From CBDHEY01 sp965262305 (GTDB taxonomy: Bacteria > Pseudomonadota > Gammaproteobacteria > Pseudomonadales > Cellvibrionaceae): a stretch of 64,000 nt of DNA. Below, in pieces: positions 8,139-18,240 of the stretch. The translations under genes and the position numbers were made by a program. The notes under the pieces were generated by a model. That model made no database searches, was not told the origin of the DNA, and worked only from the letters and a program-made list of their open reading frames with translations. Every line of letters starts with the position of its first letter. Within the stretch, counting starts at the first letter, position 1. The stretch lies in assembly GCA_965262305.1 (NCBI GenBank), contig CBDHEY010000004.1, forward strand, positions 62,001 through 126,000, written 5' to 3'.

Positions 8139-11100
8139 AGGCTTTTATCCCATTGCTTCTTTAAACGTTTTTCCGATACAGGCATGAGTGTTTTTAGGGT
8201 TTGCGCAAATAGTGAAACACGATACTCTTCCAACATCCAACGGAATAATATCCAATCTTCGTTAAGAGCGTAAGCTTCTCGACCTTCTTTTTTAAGGCGA
8301 TCTTCATGAAGCTGCCAGAACTGCTCTAATTCACCTATAGCAAGTCGATCTTTGTGCGGGTTTTGAGGCGCTTTTTCCAATCGAATTACAATCGCTTTCA
8401 AAAACCTTGGATATTGTTGAAACCACTTTGAGGGTGTCTCAAAAAAAGCATTTTTGTAAAACAAACGATCTATTTGTGTATTGATATCAGCAACACACAT
8501 CGCGATTGCCAAAGCATTTTTACTTGATTTAATACTTTTTTTAATTTGTACTACATTAGCTAATCCATCGATTAAATTTTTTTCAAATTGCAGAGCGTTT
8601 TCGACAATATCCGCCTTACCTAGTTCCAACTGCCGTTTAAAATCGGCTTTTTCTTTAACTCTAAACTCGCAGAATCCGCTGAAACAAGCATCTTTTACGG
8701 CTGCCATAGCAAGGTCATCTGCGACCTGATCCCTTTTGCCCATATTAACAAGCGTTAACCCTATGTCATTCCCTTTTAACAAATTCTTACGTAAATATTT
8801 GTATGTCTCTGCGCTTTCAAGCAAAGCTAATCGACAAATCCCGCGTTGAGTTGCTCGATCTGCTTCTCTCGGATTGTCCGAAATTTTTAAATCAACCCAG
8901 TCACCCTTGTCGACAAGAGCAGGATAACCTCTCACTTTTAAATTGCCTCTTGGAAGCTCAATATATTCAGGTATGTCTTCAAAATCCCATGAAAGAATTT
9001 TCTCTCTCTCAAAGTCGTTTCCGGCACGAGTGAGAGTCTGCCGTACTTGCTGCTTGTATTTACCTTTTAGTAAACTCAAATCGCGACTCTGCTCAATGAT
9101 CTTTCCATTCTCATCGACGATTTGAATATTCATCAGATAAAAAGAATCCAATACTTCGAGATTCCAATCATCTTCTTTTATCAACACTTGACTGATTTGT
9201 TCGAGAGTCTGCCCCAAAACGCTTATAAGTGGTTTGTTGTCTAACTTTAATCTGGGAAGAACTTTGTCAACATATTGCGGTACTGGAACCAAATGTTTTC
9301 TGATTTGCTTTGGTAAACCTTTTACGAGCGCGATACATTTGTCTCGTAAAAGTCCTGGCACAAGCCAATCTAAATAATACTCTCCGACAAGATGAAGTAA
9401 CTCTATAGGTACTTGAATGCTCACACCATCTGCATCTTTTCCAGGTTCAAAACAATATTTTGCTGGCAACAATATGTCGCCATAAGATACTTGATCCGGA
9501 AATTGGGCCTCAGAAATATGGTCGGCACCATGTAACATCAATATCTCTTTTGAAAGATAAAGCAGATCAGGAGATGAACGCTCCACTTCCTTTAACCAAT
9601 AATCAAAACCGCTCAAATTCACAATGTGTTGAGGAACTATATTACGATAAAAATCGAAAATAATTTGATCGTCAACCATAATATCACGGCGACGCGATTT
9701 CGCTTCTAAATCATGTACTTCTTCGATTATTTTTTGATTGTGTAAATAAAATTTACCCTTACCTCGATACCCACCTTCAACCAAAGCTTCACGAATAAAA
9801 ATCTCGTTTGCCAAGTTCTGATCAATTTTATTGTAATTAACCCGCTGTTTTTCTACTAGGACCAAACCAAATAAGCTGATACGGACATAAGCCTTAACTT
9901 GCCCGGTTTTAACGTCATAATGCGGTTCAAAATAGTTTTTTTTCACTAAATGATTTGCAGCACTCAGAATCCAGTCTGATTCAACATTAGCTACTTGATG
10001 AGCATAAAGCTGACTAGTTTCAATAAATTCAGCGGCAATACACCACTTAGGCTTCTTTTTGTTTTGAGAGGAACCCGGAAAAATCATAAATTTTTTATTT
10101 CGCGTTCCAAAATAATCTCTCGCTCCTTTTTCATCGTTTTTTCTACCGACTTGAGATACTAACCCTGATATCAAGGCCCGATGAATAGGTTCATAGCTCG
10201 ATGGCGTTTTGTTCTCCGCAATATTTAAGGACTTAATCGCAAGCTTGATTTGATGATGTAACTCTCGCCACTCCGTTAATCGCATATAATTGAGAAACTC
10301 TCGTTTACAGAGTTTTCGAAACTGGTTTTGAGATAGCTCTTGCCGCTGTTCTTCAACATATTTCCAAAGGTTTAATACCCCAATAAAATCAGATTTTTCG
10401 TCCCAAAAGCGTCGATGTTTCTCATCAGCAGCTTGTTGTTTATCTGCGGGCCTTTCTCGAGGATCTTGAATACTCAACGCGCTCACTATGACAAGTATTT
10501 CAGCAACACATTGCCAATTTGGAGATTCAACAAGTATGCGAGCAAGCTTGGGGTCGAGCGGTACTTGCTGCAATTGGCGTCCAAGTTTCGTTGTTTTCCC
10601 CTTTGTATCTACTGCACTTAGTTCTTCAAGTAACTTAAAACCATCACTTATTAATCTAGTGTCCGGAGCATCGATGAAATCAAACTTTCGAACATCACCA
10701 ATCCTTAATTGCAACATCTGTAGTATTACTGCAGCTAAATTAGTGCGCAGAATTTCTGCATCTGTGAACATCGGGCGAGAATTAAAATCCTCTTCGGAAT
10801 AAAGACGCACACAAATTCCGTCGCTCACACGACCGCAACGTCCTTTTCGCTGATTTGCACTCGCTTGTGAAATCGGTTCAATGGGTAAGCGCTGTACTTT
10901 AGTACGTAAGCTGTATCGACTGATTCTTGCGGTACCCGGATCAATTACATACTTGATTCCCGGAACCGTTACTGATGTTTCAGCAACATTAGTCGAAAGA
11001 ACAATTTTTCTTCGTCCTCCCAATGTGAAGATCTTATTTTGTTCGCTCAAACTTAAACGCGCATAAAGCGGTAGTACGTCGACATTCGAAATGTTCGCCT

Positions 11101-12037
11101 TTTTTAGTGCATGAGATGCTTCACGAATCTCTCTTTCTCCACTAAAAAAAATTAAAATGTCGCCTCCGATTCCCTTCGACTCAGCCAACAGTTCTTTTAC
11201 ATTCTCAACAATAGCGTCGTTAACATCTTCAAAAACATCCTGCCATGGGGAATAACGAACTTCTACAGGAAATGTTCGACCCGAAACTTCAACGATAGGC
11301 GCATTGTTAAAAAATTCAGAAAATTTTTCGAGATCAATCGTCGCCGAAGTAACAATCACTTTTAGATCTGATCGCTTTGGTAGTAGCTGCTTTAAATAAC
11401 CAAGTAAAAAATCAATATTAAGACTTCTTTCATGAGCCTCATCAATAATAATTGTGTCGTATCTATTTAAGTAGGGATCTGATTGAATATCGGCGAGTAA
11501 AATACCGTCGGTCATCAACTTAACCTTTGATAAATCACCGACCTGGTCGTTGAATCGAACTTGATAGCCAACCGTTTCACCAAGCGTCTCATTTAGCTCA
11601 TCAGCAATTCGATTGGCCACCGTGCGTGCCGCAATTCTTCGTGGTTGGGTATGCCCGATAAGACCATAAACCCCCCTTCCTAACTCAAGACAAATTTTTG
11701 GAATCTGCGTCGTTTTACCAGAGCCTGTTTCTCCGGCTAAAATAACAACTTGATTTTTCTGTATTAATTCAGCTATCTCACGTTTTCTAGCACTAATTGG
11801 TAATTTTTCGTCAAAAGAGATATCCAATTTACTATCTTTACGCTCAATGACCATTCGAATAGACTTTTCGATGGATTCTATTAAGCGAATCAAATCCGCG
11901 TCGCTTAGTTCGTTGTTTTTATCTAACTTATGTAACTTATCCAACTGCTTTTGCAACTTATGTCGATCTTTGATCATGCATAACTGGATATTTTCTCTAA
12001 GTTGAGATTCAGGAAAAGAAGATGAAGATTGAGGCAT
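8135..12037 (-). CDS. hrpA: ATP-dependent RNA helicase HrpA (DEAH family)
   Basis: 1300 residues, the usual length for bacterial HrpA. Helicase motifs in order: Walker A GETGSGKTTQIPK (about residue 94), HTQPRRIAA, DEAHERSLN, SATID, and QRKGRCGRV (motif VI). HA2/winged-helix and OB-fold regions follow, then the long DUF3418 C-terminal extension (EELSRDLSLLKGKY-like and WFQQYPRFLKAI segments) characteristic of HrpA. It unwinds RNA and acts in ribosome rescue and mRNA processing. It is coupled by overlap to mlaA downstream. Confidence 0.96.
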   Translation of the reverse strand: MPQSSSSFPESQLRENIQLCMIKDRHKLQKQLDKLHKLDKNNELSDADLIRLIESIEKSIRMVIERKDSKLDISFDEKLPISARKREIAELIQKNQVVILAGETGSGKTTQIPKICLELGRGVYGLIGHTQPRRIAARTVANRIADELNETLGETVGYQVRFNDQVGDLSKVKLMTDGILLADIQSDPYLNRYDTIIIDEAHERSLNIDFLLGYLKQLLPKRSDLKVIVTSATIDLEKFSEFFNNAPIVEVSGRTFPVEVRYSPWQDVFEDVNDAIVENVKELLAESKGIGGDILIFFSGEREIREASHALKKANISNVDVLPLYARLSLSEQNKIFTLGGRRKIVLSTNVAETSVTVPGIKYVIDPGTARISRYSLRTKVQRLPIEPISQASANQRKGRCGRVSDGICVRLYSEEDFNSRPMFTDAEILRTNLAAVILQMLQLRIGDVRKFDFIDAPDTRLISDGFKLLEELSAVDTKGKTTKLGRQLQQVPLDPKLARILVESPNWQCVAEILVIVSALSIQDPRERPADKQQAADEKHRRFWDEKSDFIGVLNLWKYVEEQRQELSQNQFRKLCKREFLNYMRLTEWRELHHQIKLAIKSLNIAENKTPSSYEPIHRALISGLVSQVGRKNDEKGARDYFGTRNKKFMIFPGSSQNKKKPKWCIAAEFIETSQLYAHQVANVESDWILSAANHLVKKNYFEPHYDVKTGQVKAYVRISLFGLVLVEKQRVNYNKIDQNLANEIFIREALVEGGYRGKGKFYLHNQKIIEEVHDLEAKSRRRDIMVDDQIIFDFYRNIVPQHIVNLSGFDYWLKEVERSSPDLLYLSKEILMLHGADHISEAQFPDQVSYGDILLPAKYCFEPGKDADGVSIQVPIELLHLVGEYYLDWLVPGLLRDKCIALVKGLPKQIRKHLVPVPQYVDKVLPRLKLDNKPLISVLGQTLEQISQVLIKEDDWNLEVLDSFYLMNIQIVDENGKIIEQSRDLSLLKGKYKQQVRQTLTRAGNDFEREKILSWDFEDIPEYIELPRGNLKVRGYPALVDKGDWVDLKISDNPREADRATQRGICRLALLESAETYKYLRKNLLKGNDIGLTLVNMGKRDQVADDLAMAAVKDACFSGFCEFRVKEKADFKRQLELGKADIVENALQFEKNLIDGLANVVQIKKSIKSSKNALAIAMCVADINTQIDRLFYKNAFFETPSKWFQQYPRFLKAIVIRLEKAPQNPHKDRLAIGELEQFWQLHEDRLKKEGREAYALNEDWILFRWMLEEYRVSLFAQTLKTLMPVSEKRLKKQWDKSL

Positions 12038-12218
12038 TTATATGATATTTGACCAGAAGGGCACTACTTGATATACAAAGCACCCATTATACGAATAAAA
12101 TTTGTCGAATGAATAGTAGTGAAAAACGCTTGTCTAAAACCAAGATATTTTGATGCTCTAAACTACTCCCAATTTCGTAAACAATATACTCTATTCCACT
12201 CTACTCGAGGTAAGCTCA

Positions 12219-12746
12219 ATGAAAGTTTTAGCCTTTGCAGCAAGTAGCAGCAAAAAATCAATTAATAAGCAGCTAGTGGCTTACGCCTGTCACCTTTTAT
12301 CGGACGAATTCGAATACGAAGTCATCGACTTGAACGACTATACGCTTCCTATCTTTAGTGTGGATTTAGAAGAGGAAATAGGCCAGCCAGAAAATGCTAA
12401 AGCATTTATAGAGAAAATCAACGTTTGTGATTCACTCATTGTTTCTTTTGCAGAACATAACGGATCCTATACTGCCGCTTATAAAAATCTATTTGATTGG
12501 GCTTCGCGCATTGAACGAAATTTTTTTCAAAACAAACCATTGGTTGCCTTGGCAACCTCTCCTGGAAAGGGAGGAGCCAAAAATGTACTTACCTCTGCCG
12601 TAGCATCAATGCCACACTTCGGCGGAAATCTACTCGGATCATTATCAATTCCAAGCTTTCATGACAATTTTGATACCAACAATCAAAGAATTACTAATAA
12701 CGAATTAAATGATCAACTAAAAATACTGCTAGAGAAGCTTAAATAA
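12219..12746 (+). CDS. NADPH-dependent FMN reductase (flavodoxin-like)
   Basis: 175 residues with the N-terminal flavodoxin-like FMN-binding loop AFAASSSKKSINKQL and the conserved SFAEHNGSYTAAYKNLFDW segment, typical of the ArsH/chromate-reductase/azoreductase superfamily (E-x-N-G-S/Y-x-A). The family transfers electrons from NAD(P)H to FMN and then to quinones, azo dyes or metals; the physiological substrate cannot be predicted. GAGGT seven bases upstream supports the ATG. It appears monocistronic. Confidence 0.88.
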   Translation: MKVLAFAASSSKKSINKQLVAYACHLLSDEFEYEVIDLNDYTLPIFSVDLEEEIGQPENAKAFIEKINVCDSLIVSFAEHNGSYTAAYKNLFDWASRIERNFFQNKPLVALATSPGKGGAKNVLTSAVASMPHFGGNLLGSLSIPSFHDNFDTNNQRITNNELNDQLKILLEKLK

Positions 12747-13004
12747 TATTTAGGACAGATTTAAGTAATTGCTGTTTACATAAAATAGAACAATCCCCCC
12801 TCCAGTTGCACCTTAAAAAGCGCCCAAATTTAATAGCGTTATAAGGTGCAACAACCTGTATTTCTGAGTGTATTGCTAGAAGTTCATAAGTGTTTTCCAT
12901 TCAATTACCTAAAATTATTCTTTCTTTTTTTAGCAACATGTAACTTAAATAAGCCCGAAAAGCCATTTAAGATAAGTTCGTTCGAATTAAGAGAATTAAT
13001 AAAC
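12747..13004. other. Intergenic region with a 10-bp spaced inverted repeat
   Basis: About 350 bases separate the FMN reductase from the phytase-like gene. No coding potential is seen. The notable content is a perfect 10-bp inverted repeat (TTGCACCTTA at 12806-12815 and TAAGGTGCAA at 12842-12851) with a 26-base loop and no T-run after it. The promoter-proximal part holds the Pho box described separately. Confidence 0.5.
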
Positions 13005-13060
13005 TCGTAACAAAAAAGTCAAAAAAAGGTCAATAATAGTTCACCTGTATCCTCCACTAT
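13005..13060 (+). promoter_or_regulatory. Probable Pho box and -10 upstream of phytase-like gene
   Basis: Four 7-base direct repeats recur at an exact 11-bp period with A/T-rich 4-base spacers: TCGTAAC (13005), AAGTCAA (13016), AGGTCAA (13027) and AGTTCAC (13038). This is the architecture of a PhoB-binding site (consensus CTGTCAT + 4 bp). A weak -10 (CACTAT, 13055-13060) starts 10 bases after the last repeat, the usual distance when the Pho box replaces the -35. Individual repeats deviate from consensus, so this is a strong candidate and not a certainty. Confidence 0.6.
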
Positions 13061-13100
13061 CACGCCTTATTCAACAATAAACCTATAAATCGGAGGAGTC

Positions 13101-15410
13101 ATGAAGTTTACCCATAAACTTTTGCCAATCGCCCTATCAATGATGGTATTTCCAGCATTTGCTGGCAAATACAACGGCTATAAGCCCTTTAAAAATAAAA
13201 GTAATTTCGTTCGTGTCGCTAGTTTTCCAATCTGTTCACAAATTAATCCAACTTGTGATACTGACGACGAAACAGCCGCTGAGATTGTTGCGGTGAGTTC
13301 GGACGGAATGACTCTTGTCTACTCTGATAGTCCTGCAGAACAAGTCGGATTTGTAGACATAACAGACCCTGCAAATCCAGCTGCTGATGGAGTTGTCGAC
13401 TTAGTTGGCGAACCTACTTCAGTTGCGGTAAAAGATGAATTTGCGCTAGTAGGTATCAATACTTCGGAAGACTTCATCAATGTTTCAGGTCAATTAGATG
13501 TTATCAATATTGAATCACGCGAAGTTGTTCATAGCATAGACCTTGGTGGCCAGCCAGACTCCGTTGCTGTTAGTCCAGACGGAACCTACGCTGCTGTAGT
13601 AATTGAGAACGAACGTGATGAAGATTTGGGCGATGGAGACCTTCCCCAGCTTCCAGCAGGCGCACTTGTTGTTATTGAGATTGCCGATGCAAACCCAGAA
13701 AACTGGACAGCTTCAACAGTTTCAATGACGGGACTCGCAGATAAAGCTCCCGAAGATCCTGAACCAGAATATGTTGATATTAATGACGATAACATCGCAG
13801 TAATCACCTTCCAAGAAAACAACCATATTGCCATTGTTGACCTTAGTAATGGCAGTGTGATTAATGATTTCTCTGCAGGTTCAGTTGATCTTAAAAAAAT
13901 CGACGCGACCGAGGAAGACCCAGCAATTATTAGCTTAACTGAAAGCCAAGATGACGTAGTACGTGAACCGGACGGCGTTGCATGGATAGGCACAGAGTAC
14001 TTTGCAACAGCCGACGAAGGCGATCTTGATGGCGGTAGCCGCGGATTTACTATCTTCAATAAAGACGGCGACATTGTCTGGACCTCAGGTAATACTCTAG
14101 ACCACATGGCAGTGAGATTTGGCCACTACCCAGATGACCGTTCTGGCAATAAAGGTAATGAGCCAGAGAATGTTGAATATGGTGTTTATGGAAATAACAA
14201 ATACTTGTTCGTAAATTCTGAAAGATCTAGCCTGGTTTTTGTTTATGACGTTAAAAACCCAGAAAGACCAAAGTTCAAACAAGTTCTTCCAGCTGGTGCA
14301 GGACCAGAGGGTGGCTTAGCAATTCCTTCGCGTAACCTTCTAGTGGTAGCAAGTGAAGAAGACGATCGTGGCGATAAAATCCGCTCTGTTTTAAACGTAT
14401 ATAACTATGATGTTCAACCAAGCGCCTACCCAACACTACAATCTTTAAATCGTTTTGACGGAACACCTATCCCTTGGAGTGCAATGTCTGGACTTGCTGC
14501 TGACCGTCGTATCAATAGTCGTCTATATGCTGTAGAAGACAGCTTCTATGGTTCTAACAGAATTTTTGCAATCAGCACAATCGGCGGAAAATCTCGCTTA
14601 ACACGTGAAATTAAAATTCGTGACACTCGAGGTGTATTTGCTCGTTTCCCAACTTCTGGCGCGGAAGAAGATCCAGATTCTTTTGATGCAGTAGACTTGG
14701 CAGCAATGATTAACGATGACAAGACAGTAAACATTGACCCAGAAGGTATTGCTCAGGCTTACGATCGAGGTTACTGGGTTGCATCTGAAGGCCGAGGCAC
14801 TATCACAGATACAGAAGACCGACCTATAGAAAGCTTAAACTTTATCTTCAAAACCAATGTATTTGGTATGATTCAGCAGGTGATTACACTTCCTGAAGAA
14901 ATTAATGCGATGCAAGTACGTTTCGGTTTTGAAGGAATAGCGCAGGAAGGATCAAAGTTATACGTAGTAATCCAACGCGCATGGGGTGGTGAAGAAAACC
15001 CAAGAATCGGTATTTATGATCTACGCACTAAGTCATGGAAATTTGTATTCTACCCACTCGATGCTAGAGAATCACAAAATGGCGGTTGGGTAGGTCTTTC
15101 AGATATCAGTGCTATGGGTCGTGGTGAATTCTTGATTGTTGAACGTGATAACCAAGGCGGGCCAGACGCAGCGATTAAACGTCTTTATAAGGTTAATCTG
15201 AGAGATGTTTCTGAAGGTGAAACAGTATCTAAAACGTTAGTGCGTGATCTTATCGAAGATCTTGCCGCGCCAGGTGGCTTAATCTATGAGAAAGTTGAAG
15301 GGTCAGCTATCACTCGTCGTGGGGATGTTTTCATCATCAATGATAACGATGGTGTGGATGATAACAGCGGTGAGACTCAGTTGATCAATCTAGGAAAAAT
15401 TTTGAAATAA
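13101..15410 (+). CDS. Secreted esterase-like-activity-of-phytase protein
   Basis: 769 residues with a Sec signal peptide (cleavage probably after FPAFAG). The N-terminal half has YVTN/beta-propeller-like repeats (GQPDSVAVSPDGTYAAVV and similar). The C-terminal half carries the phytase-like esterase signature: SGLAADRRINSRLYAVEDSFY, DPEGIAQAYDRGYWVASEGRG, RFGFEGIAQEGSKLYVVIQ. Proteins of this type hydrolyse phosphate esters or are associated with phosphate starvation. The protein is strongly acidic, as expected for secretion in a marine organism. GGAGGAG lies seven bases before the ATG, and a Pho box and rho-independent terminator bracket it, so it is a single-gene unit. Confidence 0.82.
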   Translation: MKFTHKLLPIALSMMVFPAFAGKYNGYKPFKNKSNFVRVASFPICSQINPTCDTDDETAAEIVAVSSDGMTLVYSDSPAEQVGFVDITDPANPAADGVVDLVGEPTSVAVKDEFALVGINTSEDFINVSGQLDVINIESREVVHSIDLGGQPDSVAVSPDGTYAAVVIENERDEDLGDGDLPQLPAGALVVIEIADANPENWTASTVSMTGLADKAPEDPEPEYVDINDDNIAVITFQENNHIAIVDLSNGSVINDFSAGSVDLKKIDATEEDPAIISLTESQDDVVREPDGVAWIGTEYFATADEGDLDGGSRGFTIFNKDGDIVWTSGNTLDHMAVRFGHYPDDRSGNKGNEPENVEYGVYGNNKYLFVNSERSSLVFVYDVKNPERPKFKQVLPAGAGPEGGLAIPSRNLLVVASEEDDRGDKIRSVLNVYNYDVQPSAYPTLQSLNRFDGTPIPWSAMSGLAADRRINSRLYAVEDSFYGSNRIFAISTIGGKSRLTREIKIRDTRGVFARFPTSGAEEDPDSFDAVDLAAMINDDKTVNIDPEGIAQAYDRGYWVASEGRGTITDTEDRPIESLNFIFKTNVFGMIQQVITLPEEINAMQVRFGFEGIAQEGSKLYVVIQRAWGGEENPRIGIYDLRTKSWKFVFYPLDARESQNGGWVGLSDISAMGRGEFLIVERDNQGGPDAAIKRLYKVNLRDVSEGETVSKTLVRDLIEDLAAPGGLIYEKVEGSAITRRGDVFIINDNDGVDDNSGETQLINLGKILK

Positions 15411-15433
15411 GTAAATTCAATTTTCATTAAGAC

Positions 15434-15458
15434 AAAAGGCCGGTATTCCGGCCTTTTT
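15434..15458 (+). terminator. Rho-independent terminator of phytase-like gene
   Basis: A 10-bp stem AAAAGGCCGG / CCGGCCTTTT with loop TATT, followed by a T-rich tract, 24 bases after the stop codon. The symmetric A/T flanks could also act on the opposite strand. Confidence 0.9.
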
Positions 15459-15604
15459 GCTATTTATTTTAGTTAAATCAAAAAACCGATATATAACGAA
15501 ACATTTCGATTTATTTCTGCTAACCTAGAACCTGTTAACACTAATCCTATTTTTATCCAGATTAGCGCTTTCATCACTGAAACAAACAAGGTTTTGGGGG
15601 AATT

Positions 15605-17284
15605 TTGGAAGAATCATTTTTTGAACAAATAATCGTTCTTTTGGTTGCTTCGCTTTGTTCGGCTATCATATTTCAACGCCTCAAGCTTCCTACTATCGTT
15701 TCTTATATTGTCGTTGGCGCCATCATAGGTCCAAACCTGTTAGGTTTAGTCCATGATCCGAAACATTTTTCACTCATCGCTGAACTCGGCGTTGTCTTTC
15801 TGCTCTTTTCCCTGGGATTAGAGTTTTCGCTACAGAAAATGCTCCAACTTAGGTTTATTGTATTTGGCGTGGGAGGCCTGCAAGTATTCGCTTGCATTGG
15901 TGTATTTACCGCCTCAGTTTTACTTTGGGGTGCAAGCCCAACTCAAGCCTTTATGATCGCAAGCGCACTCGCCCTTTCATCTACAGCCATTGTTACAAGA
16001 GAGCTAAGCACAAGTAAGCAATTATCAAATAGGCACGCACATTTATCTATTGGAGTGCTTCTTTTTCAAGACTTAATTGCAGTTGTTTTTCTTATTCTCG
16101 TGCCTGTACTAGCCAACAATGATACGAGTAAATTCGCCGAAGAATTAATTCAAGCATTGATACGTGGTGGGCTATTATTTGCGGCGCTTATGGCTTTGGG
16201 TAAATGGGTCTTACCTAAAATTTATCACGAAGTGGCACACAGTAATTCTCAAGAAATCTTTGTACTAACCACATTAGTTATTGCGCTATTGGCAGCATGG
16301 GTCACCCATAGCTTTCATTTATCTATGGCACTAGGTGGATTCATTACTGGCATGATGCTAGGAGAAGGGCCTTTTAAACATCAAATTGATTCCGATATAC
16401 GACCGTTTAAAGATGTTCTGCTGGGGCTATTTTTTGTAACCATCGGAATGAGTATTGACCTGAGTTTATTGGTAGAATTTTGGCCGAGACTCATTTTATT
16501 CACACTGGCATTGCTACTTATAAAAATATGCGTTGTTACAGCAGTAATAAGAGTGATGGGTGATAACACATATACTGCAATGCGCACTGCCTTAACCCTT
16601 GCGCAAGCAGGCGAATTCAGCTTAGCTTTACTTGCACTCGCCAGCGCAAATGGCGTTATTCCAAATGACCAAGCGTCCTTTGTTGTTTTGCTTTCAGTGT
16701 TCACTATGATAATTAGTCCATTTTTGATTCGCCACAGCGAAACTTTAGGTAACATTCTATTGAAAGGCGCCAAACGCGACGAGAAAAATGAGAACAAAAA
16801 GCTAGAGATTGAAATTCATGACCATGTGATTGTCGCAGGGTATGGTCGAGTAGGAAAAACTATAGTTTCACTATTGGAAGAAATTGATATTCCTTACATA
16901 GTCATTGAAAACAACCCCAAGGTGGTAAAGCAAAATTTTCAAGAAGGTGTCAATATTATTTATGGTGATTGCTCTGACTTGGGGCTTTTGGAGCGATGTC
17001 ATCTTAGTCAATCTAGACTAATTCTCCTAACATTCAAAACTCAAGATATGGCAAAAACCACTATTTCACAAATTAGAGAACGTGAATATCATGTTCCAAT
17101 TATAGCAAGGTGTCATGAGCACAATAATCTCTCTGAGCTCGAATCACTCGGCGCTGATCAGGTTTTTTCTGATATGCTCGAAACAAGTATTTTGATTAGT
17201 GAGAAAGTACTCGAACTCTTAAGATTTCCACCTGATCAAATGGTAGATCAAATGGAAATTTTAAAAAATAAATTACGAAATTAG
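15605..17284 (+). CDS. Monovalent cation:proton antiporter, KefB/CPA2 family
   Basis: 559 residues: about 12 membrane segments of a Na+/H+ exchanger fold (residues 5-385, with conserved SSTAIVTREL and FFVTIGMSID) followed by a cytosolic RCK_N/TrkA-N domain (about 405-530) with nucleotide-binding glycine motif VAGYGRVGKTIV. It fits the CPA2 group (KefB, KefC, YbaL) of regulated K+ or Na+/H+ antiporters. The start is TTG at 15605 with GGGGG four bases upstream, which is rather close; there is no better in-frame start. It converges on the hydrolase operon. Confidence 0.9.
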   Translation: MEESFFEQIIVLLVASLCSAIIFQRLKLPTIVSYIVVGAIIGPNLLGLVHDPKHFSLIAELGVVFLLFSLGLEFSLQKMLQLRFIVFGVGGLQVFACIGVFTASVLLWGASPTQAFMIASALALSSTAIVTRELSTSKQLSNRHAHLSIGVLLFQDLIAVVFLILVPVLANNDTSKFAEELIQALIRGGLLFAALMALGKWVLPKIYHEVAHSNSQEIFVLTTLVIALLAAWVTHSFHLSMALGGFITGMMLGEGPFKHQIDSDIRPFKDVLLGLFFVTIGMSIDLSLLVEFWPRLILFTLALLLIKICVVTAVIRVMGDNTYTAMRTALTLAQAGEFSLALLALASANGVIPNDQASFVVLLSVFTMIISPFLIRHSETLGNILLKGAKRDEKNENKKLEIEIHDHVIVAGYGRVGKTIVSLLEEIDIPYIVIENNPKVVKQNFQEGVNIIYGDCSDLGLLERCHLSQSRLILLTFKTQDMAKTTISQIREREYHVPIIARCHEHNNLSELESLGADQVFSDMLETSILISEKVLELLRFPPDQMVDQMEILKNKLRN

Positions 17285-17370
17285 TTACGTCTCAAAAACA
17301 TACTAGACAAAATTAAAACAAACTTGATTATCCAACGCCTAAGATTCTCGTATAAAACTAGTAACTCAAA

Positions 17371-18240
17371 TTAGGACACTAAGCATTCACTTTGAAGAAA
17401 CGCATGTAAATGTTCCATAAACTTTTCATAATTTTCCCAAGGTGGATTATGACCGCAGTTGGTTATTCGGTAACTTTTTAACGTATCACAAACTTGAAAA
17501 GCTTGATTAACTTGATCAGGTTGGAGTACTCCGTTATCACCATAGATCAAAGCAACAGGGCAATTTAGTGATCCTAGAAAATCATCCATTGATTGATGTT
17601 CAAACCCATTCCAAATATCACGGGCAGCTTTCTCATCATACAAAACGCCATATCTCGCGCGTAACTCAGCTTGTTCATAAGTGTACCCCGCCTTACTCGC
17701 CATACAAAATTGCACCCCTTGAGAAACAACATTTTTGCGCCACTCAATAACGGAAGACAAATCATAAGGATATTTAGCTTTCCCCGGACCACTTAATGGC
17801 GGCTCGACGCAAACTATGGCTTCGACAAATTCTGGAACAAAATAGCTCATTGCCAGGGCTACTCGAGCACCCAAAGAATGTCCTAAAATCGTCACTTTAG
17901 AAATGTCTAATTCTTCAATCAAAAACACCAGTTGTCGACAAAACAAATCCAAACTATAGGTATCCTGAGACTTTTGAGAATACCCATGCCCCAACAAATC
18001 AGGAGCTATAATCGTAAACTCCTGCTCTAGGCTTTTTAAAATCGATTTCCATGCTTCACCACCTGAAGTGACCTTATGTATTGCCAGAATAACTCTATTA
18101 CCCTCTCCCCACTTATTGTAATGAGTGGTATAGTTTTCATGAGATATAATATTGCCTGGCGCTGGCACCGACATTAATTGGCTAGTTCCGGGGTAATCTG
18201 TGGTTACATCTTTATGCGGATTCAAGGCGTCCTTCCTCAC
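17371..18240 (-). CDS. Alpha/beta hydrolase
   Basis: 289 residues with an alpha/beta-hydrolase fold. The nucleophile elbow is GHSLGA (Ser122), the acid is probably the Asp in ALIYGDNG, and the histidine lies in NCGHNPPWEN. The oxyanion-hole motif, normally HG, reads AIHKVTSGGEAW, so a Lys replaces the usual Gly. DLLGHGYSQ is the conserved cap-proximal strand. The start overlaps the end of the aldo-keto reductase gene by 29 bases, so they form one transcript. Substrate unknown; lactone, ester or C-C bond hydrolysis are all possible. Confidence 0.85.
   Translation of the reverse strand: MRKDALNPHKDVTTDYPGTSQLMSVPAPGNIISHENYTTHYNKWGEGNRVILAIHKVTSGGEAWKSILKSLEQEFTIIAPDLLGHGYSQKSQDTYSLDLFCRQLVFLIEELDISKVTILGHSLGARVALAMSYFVPEFVEAIVCVEPPLSGPGKAKYPYDLSSVIEWRKNVVSQGVQFCMASKAGYTYEQAELRARYGVLYDEKAARDIWNGFEHQSMDDFLGSLNCPVALIYGDNGVLQPDQVNQAFQVCDTLKSYRITNCGHNPPWENYEKFMEHLHAFLQSECLVS

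Noticed and set aside
13586..14734. Antisense open frames within the phytase-like gene
   Set aside because: They are shadows of a well-supported coding frame with signal peptide and family motifs.
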